IMG/VR virus record: IMGVR_UViG_3300046506_000487
Span: 1 to 24,288 of that record
Reading direction: 5' to 3' (one strand)
Length of the DNA stretch: 24,288 bases
DNA from: a virus
Part shown: piece after piece, positions 6,794 to 14,717 of the stretch
Position numbering within the stretch: the stretch's first letter is position 1
How the letters are laid out: the number at the start of each line of letters is the position of its first letter
The notes under the pieces: model-generated
The model's input: the letters and a program-made list of their open reading frames with translations, nothing else
The model's database searches: none
What the model was told of the DNA's origin: nothing
Program-made: the position numbers and the translations under genes

Positions 6794-7366
6794 CTATCGG
6801 TAGGTGAAAAGGAGCACGGTGTGTGCCGGCTTGAGGCGGCTGAAGAGGCACTCGACGGCCCCGGTCAGGTAGTAGTCGACCGGGTTGGTGCACGGCGAGT
6901 CAGCGCGGAACACGGCGTAGTTGTCGATCTCGTGCGGCAGGTTCACTTCCCACGCCATGCGCCACGGCTCGGTGCGCAGCGCTCCGTCGCAGCGCATTTC
7001 GCAGCTGGCCGGCACGAACGACGTGATGGCCGTGTCCTGGTAGCCAAGAACCTGCGCCAGGCGCGCGAAATACGCTTTCGACAGCCCGCCGGTTTCGGCC
7101 ACCTTGGCTGCCAGGTAGGCGCGCCGCTCCTCGATCGTGGCGCCGGTGCCGACGCAGGCATCCGGCAGACCATAGACCCGCTCCCAGCTGTCCAGCAGCA
7201 TCTCGGTGGTCCGCGGGTCGATCTCGGCCATCAGCGCGTCGACCAGCTCCTGGAACTCGTCAAGCCGGGCGCCGTGTGCCGCGATCTCGGCCGACAGGGC
7301 CGGTCCTGTCTTGTCATAGGCGACCGGCGGCAGCAGCAGCTTGAGCAGGGATGCGTGCGTGCTCAT
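6794..7366 (-). CDS. Baseplate protein, Mu gp48-like (DUF2313)
   Basis: This 190-residue protein matches the gp48/YmfQ (DUF2313) family by length, by its N-terminal pattern (LLKLLLPPVAYD, then a helix ending in LMAEIDPRTTEMLLDSWERVYGLP) and by RRAYLAAKVAETGGLSKAYF. In Mu this protein belongs to the baseplate wedge and connects the baseplate with the tail fibre. It starts two bases after the gp47 stop and is followed by the fibre gene. The C-terminus carries paired cysteines near CTNPVDYYLTGAVECLFSRLKPAHT, a common ending in the family. Confidence 0.88.
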   Translation of the reverse strand: MSTHASLLKLLLPPVAYDKTGPALSAEIAAHGARLDEFQELVDALMAEIDPRTTEMLLDSWERVYGLPDACVGTGATIEERRAYLAAKVAETGGLSKAYFARLAQVLGYQDTAITSFVPASCEMRCDGALRTEPWRMAWEVNLPHEIDNYAVFRADSPCTNPVDYYLTGAVECLFSRLKPAHTVLLFTYR

Positions 7367-7367
7367 G

Positions 7368-8429
7368 TCACAGCGCCAGGGCGACGGTGCCGAGCGTCGG
7401 CATCTCGACCCGGGAGGCGTCGACCACAGACACCAGGTTGGCGGCCGGGGCCGCCAGCTCGAAGTCGATCACGCCCTCGATGTCGCCGAGGATGGTTTGA
7501 ACCCGGCTGCGGCGAGCGGTGCCGCCCGGGACCATCGAGGCCGAGTAGGCGGCAAGACCTTCGTTGGCCTTCGCCAGCACGGTGTTGAAGTCGGCCTCGT
7601 CGTCGAGCACGAGCTTGCCGACGACGTCAAAGGGGAGCAGCTGGGGAGACAGCACCATGCAATCGGCCTCGACTGGCTTGCGTTCGTCGATGTAGGCGGT
7701 GACAGCGGCGCGCAGGGTCTCCGAGGGAGGCTGACCGTTCGACAGGATCGCCACATCGACGGTACCGATGCCGCGCCGCAGCGGGTAGACGAAGGCCGCC
7801 GTGACACCTGGCACCTCGCGGGCCCAGCGCGGGTAGTCGTGCTTGTTGCCGCCTGCAGGCGGTTGGCGCAGGCGGTCCAGCACCTTGCTCAGCAAGGATT
7901 CGAGCGACTCGGCGTCGACGCCGCCGCTCATCTGCAGAAGCACCACGGCCGGGTCGACGCCAGCCGGCGCAGTCTGCAGCACGCCCGGGGTGTTGTCCGG
8001 CATGTTGCCGACCGGGCCGACATTGATGGCAGACGCGCTGACGTTCGCGCTTCCGTCCGCGCCAATCACGCCGGGCGCGGTCGTCTGGAACTGCTTGCCG
8101 TCCGCCGTCTGGATCAGGGTAGCCAGCGGAATCGCCGCGCCGACCGTGCCGGTAAAGCGTGCGGTGCCAGTGGCGCCAACTGCCGGCAGGCGGGCGATGC
8201 CGCGCACATCGGCGAAGCGCTCGAGGTTTTCGGTATCTGCCGTGTCCGGGAAATACTGGTTGATGCCCCAGGCGGCGAACTGATACAGGCCGAGGATCGC
8301 GCTGGCCATTCCGCTGGCCCGGATGAAGTTGTCCGAGTCAGGGGCGACCGTGATCTGGTTGTCCTGGTTGCGCCACTCAGTCAGGATGCGCGCACGGATC
8401 TCTTCGAGCGTGGGGATAGGTAGGGACAT
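7368..8429 (-). CDS. Baseplate J-like protein, Mu gp47
   Basis: This 353-residue protein is a baseplate J-family protein, a structural wedge component of contractile tails. Supporting parts are MSLPIPTLEEIRARILTEWRNQ at the start, the GMASAILGLYQFAAWGINQYFPDTAD helix, ERFADVRGIARLPA and the GTVGAAIPLATLIQTADG segment typical of the family, then VTAAFVYPLRRGIGTVDVAIL and PVEADCMVLSPQ in the C-terminal half. The ATG at 8429 overlaps the gp46 stop (ATGA). The open frame extends 31 codons upstream inside gp46 in another frame and that part is discarded. Its place before gp48 agrees with Mu. Confidence 0.93.
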   Translation of the reverse strand: MSLPIPTLEEIRARILTEWRNQDNQITVAPDSDNFIRASGMASAILGLYQFAAWGINQYFPDTADTENLERFADVRGIARLPAVGATGTARFTGTVGAAIPLATLIQTADGKQFQTTAPGVIGADGSANVSASAINVGPVGNMPDNTPGVLQTAPAGVDPAVVLLQMSGGVDAESLESLLSKVLDRLRQPPAGGNKHDYPRWAREVPGVTAAFVYPLRRGIGTVDVAILSNGQPPSETLRAAVTAYIDERKPVEADCMVLSPQLLPFDVVGKLVLDDEADFNTVLAKANEGLAAYSASMVPGGTARRSRVQTILGDIEGVIDFELAAPAANLVSVVDASRVEMPTLGTVALAL

Positions 8430-8779
8430 CAGGCGACCTTCACGTAATGCTGGAATGTGGTTGCGGCCCGCCCTGCCTGGTAAATGGTGCCGATCAGCTC
8501 GAGGCGGCCGTCGTGCTGCCAAGTGGCGTCGACGTCGATCCGATCGGCGCGCTTGTCGTCGACCAGCGGCTGCAGGGCTTCGCGGGTGTATTGGATGGCG
8601 AGGGTTTTGTTGCGCTCAAGGTCCTTGAGGCGGCGCAGCAGGTGCAGTTTGCTGCCCAGGGTCTTGTCGGCCCAGTAGCTGCCGAGCGGCGTGACGATCC
8701 GCAGATACACCGCATTGTCCAGATCGGAAGTGCGGGTGCGGTCATAGTCGCCAGTGGCGGGGTCGATGCGAGAATCCAT
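8429..8779 (-). CDS. Baseplate protein, Mu gp46-like
   Basis: This 116-residue protein resembles the GP46 family of Mu-like phages (MDSRIDPATGDYDRTRTSD, then AVYLRIVTPLGSYWADKTLGSKLHLLRRLKD), a baseplate wedge component similar in role to gp25/gpW proteins. I chose the ATG at 8779. The upstream ATG at 8812 would add eleven residues, Ser-Ala-Arg-Ala-Arg and on, read through an alternating CG tract that belongs to a proposed promoter. The ATG at 8779 has GGAG eight bases upstream, and family members begin at this point. The stop overlaps the gp47 start by four bases (ATGA). Confidence 0.87.
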   Translation of the reverse strand: MDSRIDPATGDYDRTRTSDLDNAVYLRIVTPLGSYWADKTLGSKLHLLRRLKDLERNKTLAIQYTREALQPLVDDKRADRIDVDATWQHDGRLELIGTIYQAGRAATTFQHYVKVA

Positions 8780-8785
8780 GCCCGG

Positions 8786-8828
8786 ATTCTCCGCGCGCGC
8801 GCGCGCGGACATAACTAAAGCGCTTTAG
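8786..8828 (-). promoter_or_regulatory. Proposed Mor-type late promoter, copy C (before gp46)
   Basis: A perfect 14-bp palindrome, CTAAAGCGCTTTAG, lies at 8815-8828, right after the gp45 stop. It is followed on the minus strand by the alternating palindrome CCGCGCGCGCGCGCGCGG at 8791-8808 and by the -10-like hexamer GAGAAT at 8786-8791. The dyad and hexamer centres are 33 bp apart, the same as in copies A and B. Mor and C activators of Mu bind short dyads just upstream of a weak -35 region, so an activator-dependent promoter is a good fit. Function is inferred. Confidence 0.6.
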
Positions 8829-8830
8829 AT

Positions 8831-9406
8831 TTACTGCGGTGCGGCGGTCTTGCTGCCTGCAATCGGGTGCACGTGTCCCTTGAGGGACTTGCCGGCAGCG
8901 ACCACGTCGACGTCGGCTGTCATGGTCTGGCCGACGTCGACGTTGCCGGTGATATCGGTGGTGGCGGCGTCTATGCTGACGGCGGGCGCCTTGATGTTCA
9001 CGGCCTCGGACGCCTCGACGTTAAGCGTGGCGCACTTCATGTCGATGACGCGGCCGTTGCGCAGGATGACCGAGTTGGCCTCCCCGTCGGTCTCGTTGAA
9101 TATCGCCACTTCACCAGGCTTCAGGTCGACCACGAACAGGGAGCCGTTGCTCATGGCGACCACGACGCCGTTGGCACTGCGCCCGCCCAGCGGGATCACG
9201 ATGGCCTGCATGCCTTCGACTGGGATGCTGCGCAGCCCGGGCTGCTGGAAGACCTCGGCGTTGTTGAACACTTCGCCGGCGAGACCTTCGGCCTGCGCCA
9301 GGATCACCTGCTTGCCGCCGCCGGCGCGCTGCACGCGGCCGCGCAGCGCCTGGCGCACGCTGCCCAGGGCGCTTTGTATCATGTTCTTGATCTGCCGAGC
9401 GTCCAT
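8831..9406 (-). CDS. Baseplate spike, Mu gp45-like
   Basis: This 191-residue protein matches the gp45/gpV-type central spike of contractile phage tails. The N-terminal part (about 1-110) reads as the OB-fold spike base (MDARQIKNMIQSALGSVRQALRG at the start, then AIVIPLGGRSANGVVVAM and GEVAIFNETDG). The rest is short-strand, Val/Ala/Asp-rich sequence typical of a triple-stranded beta-helix. It ends with GHVHPIAG, where His178 and His180 form the HxH pair that binds an iron ion at the needle tip in this family. The start overlaps the P-like gene stop by one base (TGATG). The first of the late promoter-like elements by map order follows its stop codon. Confidence 0.92.
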   Translation of the reverse strand: MDARQIKNMIQSALGSVRQALRGRVQRAGGGKQVILAQAEGLAGEVFNNAEVFQQPGLRSIPVEGMQAIVIPLGGRSANGVVVAMSNGSLFVVDLKPGEVAIFNETDGEANSVILRNGRVIDMKCATLNVEASEAVNIKAPAVSIDAATTDITGNVDVGQTMTADVDVVAAGKSLKGHVHPIAGSKTAAPQ

Positions 9407-10509
9407 CAGTCATCGTCCCCATCGGCGTAAGCGCCTCTTCTCTTCCCATAGCTGGAGCGGCGTTTGGCCTTCACGAACGGCATTGGCAGGAGCCAGGTGC
9501 CGTCCGGGATCAGGTGCAGCTCGGTGCCCGCGCCGGCCGCGCGCGAGCGCGTGAAGGTGCGGCGAATGATGAAATACACGGCCGCGATGCCGTGGGGCTC
9601 GGACAACACGTTCACGCGCATGCCGGGAGCCCATGGCTTGCCAGGCCCCGCGGTCGTGGTCACGCGATGGCCCTCGACACTGGCCACCAACTGCTCGCGC
9701 TGCATCTTGCTGTCGGCCATGAGCTTGGTGGCGCGGTGGACTGCCAGCTCGGTGGACTCGCAGTTGCCGTCCACCACGGTCAGCGGGCGGTACAGGGGCA
9801 CGGTATCGTCGGTGGCGGTGCCCTTGATGTTGTGGTGGCCGACCTCGCCCTCGCCGGCGGACTGGCCGAGGACCGTGATTTGAGAATAGCTCTGGTGCAA
9901 GCTGCGGGTGCGCTGCAGCCGGAGCACGTTGTTGCCGGCGCCATCGCGGCGCAGGATCAAGTCGGCCACCGGCGGCGTCGTGTAGTCCGGACGGCCGATC
10001 ACCAGGGTGCCGTCCGCCGCCATCCATGGCCATACCTGGTTGGCCTCGCAGGCCGCCTGCAGCCACTCCCAGACGTTCTGGCCGGGCTCGGTATGGACCT
10101 TCTGGCGTGGCGCCGCGGGCTTGGCGCGGTATTCGACTTTCTTGATGCCGAGTGGTTGCACGGCCTTGCCCACGATCTGCTCGAGCGTGGCCAGCTGCAG
10201 CGACAGCATTGGCGCCGAACAGTCGAGCAGCAGGCTTGCGCGATCGCGGCCGTACAGCTCGGCGGAGACGCTGTGCTTGTCGACCGATTCGTCGATCGAA
10301 TCGATCAGGCCCGATAGCAGCTCGTCGTCGCCCAACCGGAGGCTGATCGGCGCACCTTCGAACACGAAGTCGGGCAGATTCTGTCCAGCCGCCGCCGACA
10401 CCGTCATGCTCCAGTCGTCGGCCGGGCTCAGCAGGTCGCTGTCGATACGATAGCTTTCCCACTCGTCGTGGACATGGCCACCGACCAGGAGACGAAGCGG
10501 TTCGTTCAT
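9406..10509 (-). CDS. Baseplate hub, Mu gpP/gp44-like
   Basis: This 367-residue protein matches the Mu P (gp44) baseplate hub family, which forms the trimeric hub on which the spike sits. Signs are the N-terminal LLVGGHVHDEWESYRIDSDLLSPADDWSMTV region, DFVFEGAPISLRLGDDELLSGLIDSI, LYGRDRASLLLDCSAP, PGQNVWEWLQAACEANQVWPWMAADGTLVIGRPDY in the middle and the GKPWAPGMRVNV segment near the C-terminus. The C-terminus is basic (KAKRRSSYGKRRG) and then acidic. The start overlaps the N-like gene stop by four bases (ATGA) and the stop overlaps the spike start by one base, so these are translationally coupled. Confidence 0.93.
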   Translation of the reverse strand: MNEPLRLLVGGHVHDEWESYRIDSDLLSPADDWSMTVSAAAGQNLPDFVFEGAPISLRLGDDELLSGLIDSIDESVDKHSVSAELYGRDRASLLLDCSAPMLSLQLATLEQIVGKAVQPLGIKKVEYRAKPAAPRQKVHTEPGQNVWEWLQAACEANQVWPWMAADGTLVIGRPDYTTPPVADLILRRDGAGNNVLRLQRTRSLHQSYSQITVLGQSAGEGEVGHHNIKGTATDDTVPLYRPLTVVDGNCESTELAVHRATKLMADSKMQREQLVASVEGHRVTTTAGPGKPWAPGMRVNVLSEPHGIAAVYFIIRRTFTRSRAAGAGTELHLIPDGTWLLPMPFVKAKRRSSYGKRRGAYADGDDD

Positions 10510-11774
10510 AGTGCGTAAGCCCGCAGGATGGTCCCGCCAGTGATGTGGTTGGGGTTGCGGACCAGCGGATTAAGTCGCAGCAGCTCGTCGGCCCGGCGGT
10601 AGTCGCCGTACCACAGGTGGGCCAGCAGCTGCAGGTTGCCCGGCGTATCGACGGTGCGGTCGACCAGCGGCGGCCGCACGGCGATCAGCTGCTCGGCCGC
10701 GACGGTAACGGTCAGGGCAAGCTCTTTCAGGGGCTCGATCAGCGGCAGCGACTGGACGATGTCGGGAAACGTCGTGCGCACCCGCTCGATCGCAGCACTG
10801 ACCACGGTGCGCGTCTCCGACGCGATGGTCTCGATGTCGGCCGGCGTCATCACCTCGTCATCGAGGCCCTTCTCGAAGATGCCGGCAGCGCAGCCGGCTA
10901 CCGCGAGCGCGATCTGCACGTCGACGTGGGCGACCAGGAACGGCTGCACCGGGGCGGCTGGGTTACTGTTGTCCAAGAGAGGCTGCTGCAGGTGCAGCTT
11001 GGGGGCGCTCCAGATCGCGGCCAGCCCGGCACGCCGATAGCCCGAGGCGGCACCACTGCCGCCGTCACCGCCGAAGCCCACGCGCAGGTCGATCGGCGAC
11101 ACCAGCGCCTTCATGCGCGAGACCAGACCACCGGTCAGCTCGTCCACGAAAGACGCCGGGTTGTTCAGGTAGTGAAGCCCCGACGCCAGCCAGCCCCGCG
11201 CGTCCAGCACCTGGTCGGCGTAGCCGCGCATCTTGTCCATCGCGCCGAGCATGTCGGCCGACAGTTTGTCACGCAGCTGGGCCGGCAGCTTCAGCGCGCC
11301 CGCGATGTCCAGTTTGAAGCGATCCTCGGCGGCGTCGAGCACCTTGTCCGCCGCGGCGTTGACCGCTTCCACCTTCTGCAGCGGCAGGACGCGGTCGAAC
11401 AAGGCAGTACGGGCCCGGCTTTCGAGGAACTCGAGCGTGATCCGGGTTTGGTCGGGCAGCGTGGCCTCGTGCGGGATGCTGGTGCGGACGAACTGGGCTT
11501 CGATGGCGCCGAACACCGGGTGGATCAGCTCGCCGGTACCGGCCTGGTCGAGCGCCTGCAGCACCTCCTGCAGCTTGAGCTCGTAGTCGTCGCCGTAGAA
11601 CACGGCAGTGACGTTGATCCGGCGCGCGGCGCGGCCCATGTCGACGACGCTGGCGCCGTCGACATTCGGGTACTCGTGCACCACCACGGCGCGCTCGATG
11701 TCGTCAGCGGTGGCGGTTACCTCGAATTGGATGCCCCGGAACGAGGCCGGCAGCAATGTATTTTCCCAAGCCAT
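10506..11774 (-). CDS. DNA circularisation/tail protein, Mu gpN-like
   Basis: This 422-residue protein matches the Mu N family, annotated as DNA circulation protein from its N-terminal domain. That domain reads MAWENTLLPASFRGIQFEV, then VVVHEYPNVDGASVVDMGRAARRINVTAVFYGDDY and GELIHPVFGAIEAQF. The C-terminal third (QLLAHLWYGDYRRADELLRLNPLVRNPNHI) resembles the end of gpN-type tail proteins and contains the LysM-like segment common there. In the virion it acts in the tail near the baseplate hub. AAGGAA lies five bases before the ATG. The stop overlaps the P-like gene start by four bases. Confidence 0.9.
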   Translation of the reverse strand: MAWENTLLPASFRGIQFEVTATADDIERAVVVHEYPNVDGASVVDMGRAARRINVTAVFYGDDYELKLQEVLQALDQAGTGELIHPVFGAIEAQFVRTSIPHEATLPDQTRITLEFLESRARTALFDRVLPLQKVEAVNAAADKVLDAAEDRFKLDIAGALKLPAQLRDKLSADMLGAMDKMRGYADQVLDARGWLASGLHYLNNPASFVDELTGGLVSRMKALVSPIDLRVGFGGDGGSGAASGYRRAGLAAIWSAPKLHLQQPLLDNSNPAAPVQPFLVAHVDVQIALAVAGCAAGIFEKGLDDEVMTPADIETIASETRTVVSAAIERVRTTFPDIVQSLPLIEPLKELALTVTVAAEQLIAVRPPLVDRTVDTPGNLQLLAHLWYGDYRRADELLRLNPLVRNPNHITGGTILRAYAL

Positions 11775-11783
11775 GGTGTTTCC

Positions 11784-13601
11784 TTATTGGCGGCGCGCGT
11801 CGCGCCCGTTGTACTTGTTGACTGCTTCGGCGACCTTCACGCCGTCGATGTGCACCTCGATCGGGCGCATCGCGGCGTCGGACAGCGTCTTGACCGCCTC
11901 GCGCACTTCCTTCTGCAGCAGCGCCTCGGCGGGATCCGGCGCTTTGGCCGCGCGCGGGATCGGGACGTAGCTATCGAACAGCCAGCCGGACTGGCGTTGA
12001 AAGCCCTTGGCGCGCATCTGGACGTCCATCTTGTCTCCCCAGTCGGGGTCATAGGGCTGCTGCTTGCTGTCACCGCTCAGGGCGAGGACCGGCAACACGC
12101 GCAGGGCCGCTGCCCCCAATGTGCGCGCGGTGGCCGCCCAGCCGCCTGCAGCTGCCGCCCCAGCGCCGGCGCCAGCGCCGGATCCGCCGGCGTTGCCGTT
12201 CATACGGCGCATCCGTTCGGATGCCTTTTCAGGGCCGCCCGGCCAGTTGGTCACGAATACCGGGACCACGTCCCCCTTTCCGCCACCCATCCCATCGAGC
12301 ATGCCGGCGCCACCCTTGCCGCGGCCCAGCCGATTCCACATGTACTTCCCAGCCAGCACGGTGCCCAGCGCCGCGGCCGAGGTCGCAACCGGATGCTCGG
12401 AAAACATGTTGGCGACCGCGCCGGCGGCGCCAGTGGCGGCCTGGCCGGCTTCGGAGACCTTGAACTTCTGGATCTCGATCTCCGCCGCTTTGATCTTGCC
12501 GAAGTTGGCCTCCCTGATCACGCCCAGGTTGACGCCCAGCTGGCCGCTGTTCATCGCCGCCTTGCCGCGCTCCATCATCTTGATCAGGTTCGGATTCTTG
12601 TCGCTGTCGTCGGCGCGCAGCGATCGCATCATCTCCAGCCAGAACGTCCGGGTGTACTGCTCGCGGAAACCTGCCTTGCCTAGCTTGAACGGGTTTTCAA
12701 GCCCTTTCTCCATCATGGCCCGGGTCAGCGCCAGGATGCCCTCGACGCCGCCTTCACCTTTGAACTTGCCGCTCTTGTCGAAGTAGCTCGTCACGTCGAT
12801 GCCGGCATTCTTCTTCAGCTTCTTGACGTAGTGCGGGTCGGTGATGTGCGACAGCCCGTGCTTGATCAGGGTGGCCACTTCGGCCGGGTTCTGCACCGTC
12901 GCGTTACGCATCATCCGCTGCGTCATCGCACCCATCAGGTTCAGGCCGGCTTCGCTGTTCAGTCCCACCAAGGCACCGGCGTTGAGCAGTTCCGGCGCTT
13001 GGCGCGCCATGTCCATCGTCTCGAAGCGACCGCTCGTGGCGTGGAAGTAAAGCATGTCCAGCATTTGCGGGATGCGATCGTTCCGGATGGCGGTTTTGGT
13101 GATCTTGTCGAACACCAGGTCGGCGATCTCGCCTGCCGGCGCGTCGAACACCTGCGCCGCCGAGGCAATGTGCGGCGACAGCTGGCGGATGTCCTGCATC
13201 TTCAGGCCGGCGCCGGCAAGGCGGTACTGCATCTGCACGATATCGAGCGGCGAGTTGAGGGTCGTCTTCGACAGGTCCATGGCCATCTGGCGCAGCTCGG
13301 CCAGTTCGCGCGTCGTGGTGCCGGCGGTGAACTTGATCTTCAGCAGCGTGCGCTCGAGAGCCAGGTTGTCGTCGATGACCGACTTCAGCCCGCCGGCCGC
13401 CGCGCCGATCCCGATCATCTTTGCTGCGGTGGATGCGCCATTGATCGCGCCCATCACCCTGGTGGCGTGCGCCTGCAGGCGGGTCAGGTCGCGCCCGGCA
13501 CCCTGGGTGAACCGGCGGACGCGGTTCTCGGCCCCGTTCAGTACCTGGTTCAGGCCGCTGTTGTTGCCGAGAAGGATCAGCCGGAGTCGCATGTCGCTCA
13601 T
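11784..13601 (-). CDS. Tail tape measure protein
   Basis: This 605-residue protein is the tape measure, a long helical protein inside the tail tube that sets tail length. It follows the frameshifting chaperone pair, which is diagnostic of its identity. The N-terminal region (MRLRLILLGNNSGLNQVLNGAENRVRRF and helices after it) and the segment LSKTTLNSPLDIVQMQYRLAGAG belong to the tape measure core family. A Gly/Ala-rich hydrophobic part lies around residues 385-520 (VATSAAALGTVLAGKYMW, then AGAGAGAAAAGGW). The C-terminus has a short acidic and basic tail. At 605 residues it predicts a shorter tail than in most long-tailed phages. The ATG overlaps the stop of the frameshifted chaperone product (ATGA), so the two are coupled. 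Confidence 0.92.
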   Translation of the reverse strand: MSDMRLRLILLGNNSGLNQVLNGAENRVRRFTQGAGRDLTRLQAHATRVMGAINGASTAAKMIGIGAAAGGLKSVIDDNLALERTLLKIKFTAGTTTRELAELRQMAMDLSKTTLNSPLDIVQMQYRLAGAGLKMQDIRQLSPHIASAAQVFDAPAGEIADLVFDKITKTAIRNDRIPQMLDMLYFHATSGRFETMDMARQAPELLNAGALVGLNSEAGLNLMGAMTQRMMRNATVQNPAEVATLIKHGLSHITDPHYVKKLKKNAGIDVTSYFDKSGKFKGEGGVEGILALTRAMMEKGLENPFKLGKAGFREQYTRTFWLEMMRSLRADDSDKNPNLIKMMERGKAAMNSGQLGVNLGVIREANFGKIKAAEIEIQKFKVSEAGQAATGAAGAVANMFSEHPVATSAAALGTVLAGKYMWNRLGRGKGGAGMLDGMGGGKGDVVPVFVTNWPGGPEKASERMRRMNGNAGGSGAGAGAGAAAAGGWAATARTLGAAALRVLPVLALSGDSKQQPYDPDWGDKMDVQMRAKGFQRQSGWLFDSYVPIPRAAKAPDPAEALLQKEVREAVKTLSDAAMRPIEVHIDGVKVAEAVNKYNGRDARRQ

Positions 13602-14271
13602 CGGTGGGCCTTGCTGCGCTTTTTCACGCGTTGGGATTTAGGTGTGGAGGATCCCGCACCTGGTACGGGATCGTTGCGGCGGCGGGTGGCCACGTGCTTC
13701 TGGGTCGGCTCGTCGCCCTGGGCTTCCGCGCTGGCCATCGCCAGCATGTACAGCCACTGGCCGTTGGTCAGCTCTTCGGCTGGGAGGCCAAAGAAAGCAC
13801 GAGCCTTCTCAGCGTGGCGCCACTTAAACCGTTCAAAGCCGGCATCTCTGGCTTTTTTTTAACGGTCTCCAGTAGCGCCACGAAGTCGGCTTCGGACATG
13901 GTGCGGTCGGACGGCGAATGCTCCTTCTCGAAGTCGAAGTAATCGTCCGCCAGAGCGTTGCGCTCGTCGCGCGACAGGGTCTCGCGGACCTCGGCGGCGC
14001 TGGCAAAAACGGGCTTCTTCGTCTCCGGGTCGATCAGGAAGCGACGGATCAGCTCAGTGAATTTCTCCGACTCGAAAAGGTCCGCGTTGGCCGGGTTCAG
14101 CTCGGCGTCGTGCTTTTCGAGCATCGCATTTGCCGCCCAGCCGGCTTCCTGGTGATCTTGTTCCGTCAGGATGCGCAGCGCCGCGCTGACCGAACCTTCA
14201 CCATCACCGATAACGATGATCTTGGTGACGGAACGGCCGGCTTTCAGTTTTGCGAGGATGTCCGTAGCCAA
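13598..14271 (-). CDS. Tail assembly chaperone, long frameshifted form (GT-like)
   Basis: The zero frame from the start at 14271 reads 140 codons to the run GTT AAA AAA AAG. A -1 slip there enters a second open frame that continues 84 codons and ends at the TGA at 13598, giving 224 residues in total. The -1 extension begins Ala-Arg-Asp-Ala-Gly-Phe, then FKWRHAEKARAFFGLPAEEL, NGQWLYMLAMASAEAQGDE, and ends with a basic tail. This reads as real protein, while the zero frame carries only 27 more codons. Such G/GT pairs before the tape measure are conserved in tailed phages and act as chaperones for it. The extension has no start codon of its own, so it is reached only by frameshifting. Slippage efficiency is unknown. 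Confidence 0.85.
13768..14271 (-). CDS. Tail assembly chaperone, short form (Mu gp41-like)
   Basis: This is the zero-frame product of 167 residues, rich in Glu and Asp, with MATDILAKLKAGRSVTKIIVIGD at the start and AEVRETLSRDERNALADDYFDFEKE in mid-protein. It is the G-like chaperone that coats the tape measure during tail assembly. The start codon is TTG at 14271, directly after the tube gene stop (TAAG then TTG), with AGGTGG a few bases upstream. No in-frame ATG occurs until about residue 50, so the TTG start is well supported. The downstream frame is reached by -1 slippage at 13852-13858. Confidence 0.85.
   Translation of the reverse strand: MATDILAKLKAGRSVTKIIVIGDGEGSVSAALRILTEQDHQEAGWAANAMLEKHDAELNPANADLFESEKFTELIRRFLIDPETKKPVFASAAEVRETLSRDERNALADDYFDFEKEHSPSDRTMSEADFVALLETVKKKPEMPALNGLSGATLRRLVLSLASQPKS
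13852..13858 (-). promoter_or_regulatory. Slippery site for -1 frameshift (A AAA AAG)
   Basis: The minus strand reads eight A residues followed by G, in the phase GTT AAA AAA AAG. The heptamer A AAA AAG is the same class used by E. coli dnaX. A slip of one base moves ribosomes into a frame open for 84 more codons. Mu itself is reported to use a -2 shift at this place, so the -1 direction here is worth noting. Confidence 0.85.
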
Positions 14272-14272
14272 C

Positions 14273-14659
14273 TTAGACCACCTGCTTGTCCAGGGCGTGC
14301 GCCGAGATTTCCCGCACCGCTTCCTTGCTCACGCCGTACTTGCCGCCGACTTCCTCGACGGTGACGCCGCTGTAGATCTCGCGTTTGCCACCGGTGCCGC
14401 AGGCCGGGTAGATGGTGATCGTGGCGTTTTTCATGTTCTCCCAGTCCGGCTCGGACCCGTCGAGCGGGATCGCGCACTCGAGGCGCAACGAGATTTCCTT
14501 GGTGCCGCAGGCGGTGCCGAGGGCGCGCTTCTTGCTGTTCATCGTCGGTACCGGCTTGTTGCCGGTCTTGACGGTGGTGTCGACCGAGACCACGTCGTAT
14601 TCGGTCCCGTTGACCTCCATGACGATCGTGCCGCAGTACTCTTTCGTGTTGATGCCCAT
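14273..14659 (-). CDS. Tail tube protein, Mu gpM-like
   Basis: This 128-residue protein follows the sheath gene and matches the Mu M tail tube family: MGINTKEYCGTIVMEVNGTEYDVVSVD, then KALGTACGTKEISLRLECAIPLDGSE-like sequence and the C-terminal part ending DKQVV. It polymerises as stacked rings forming the inner tube inside the sheath. AGGAG lies five bases before the ATG. It is a structural relative of Hcp, also encoded in this window, but with no clear sequence likeness to it. Confidence 0.9.
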   Translation of the reverse strand: MGINTKEYCGTIVMEVNGTEYDVVSVDTTVKTGNKPVPTMNSKKRALGTACGTKEISLRLECAIPLDGSEPDWENMKNATITIYPACGTGGKREIYSGVTVEEVGGKYGVSKEAVREISAHALDKQVV

Positions 14660-14717
14660 GTGGACTCCTAAAAAACGGTTTGGTAGGACGCTGCTGGGCT
14701 CTCTGGCCCGAGGATCG

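Noticed and set aside
8780-8812. N-terminal extension of gp46 to the ATG at 8812
   Set aside because: The added residues are coded by the alternating CG tract, no ribosome site precedes that ATG, and the ATG at 8779 has GGAG at good spacing.
14668-14686. Imperfect dyad CTAAAAAACGGTTTGGTAG before the tail tube gene as a fourth late promoter
   Set aside because: Half-site spacing differs from the three good copies, there is no CG tract, and it overlaps the AGGAG ribosome site of the tube gene.
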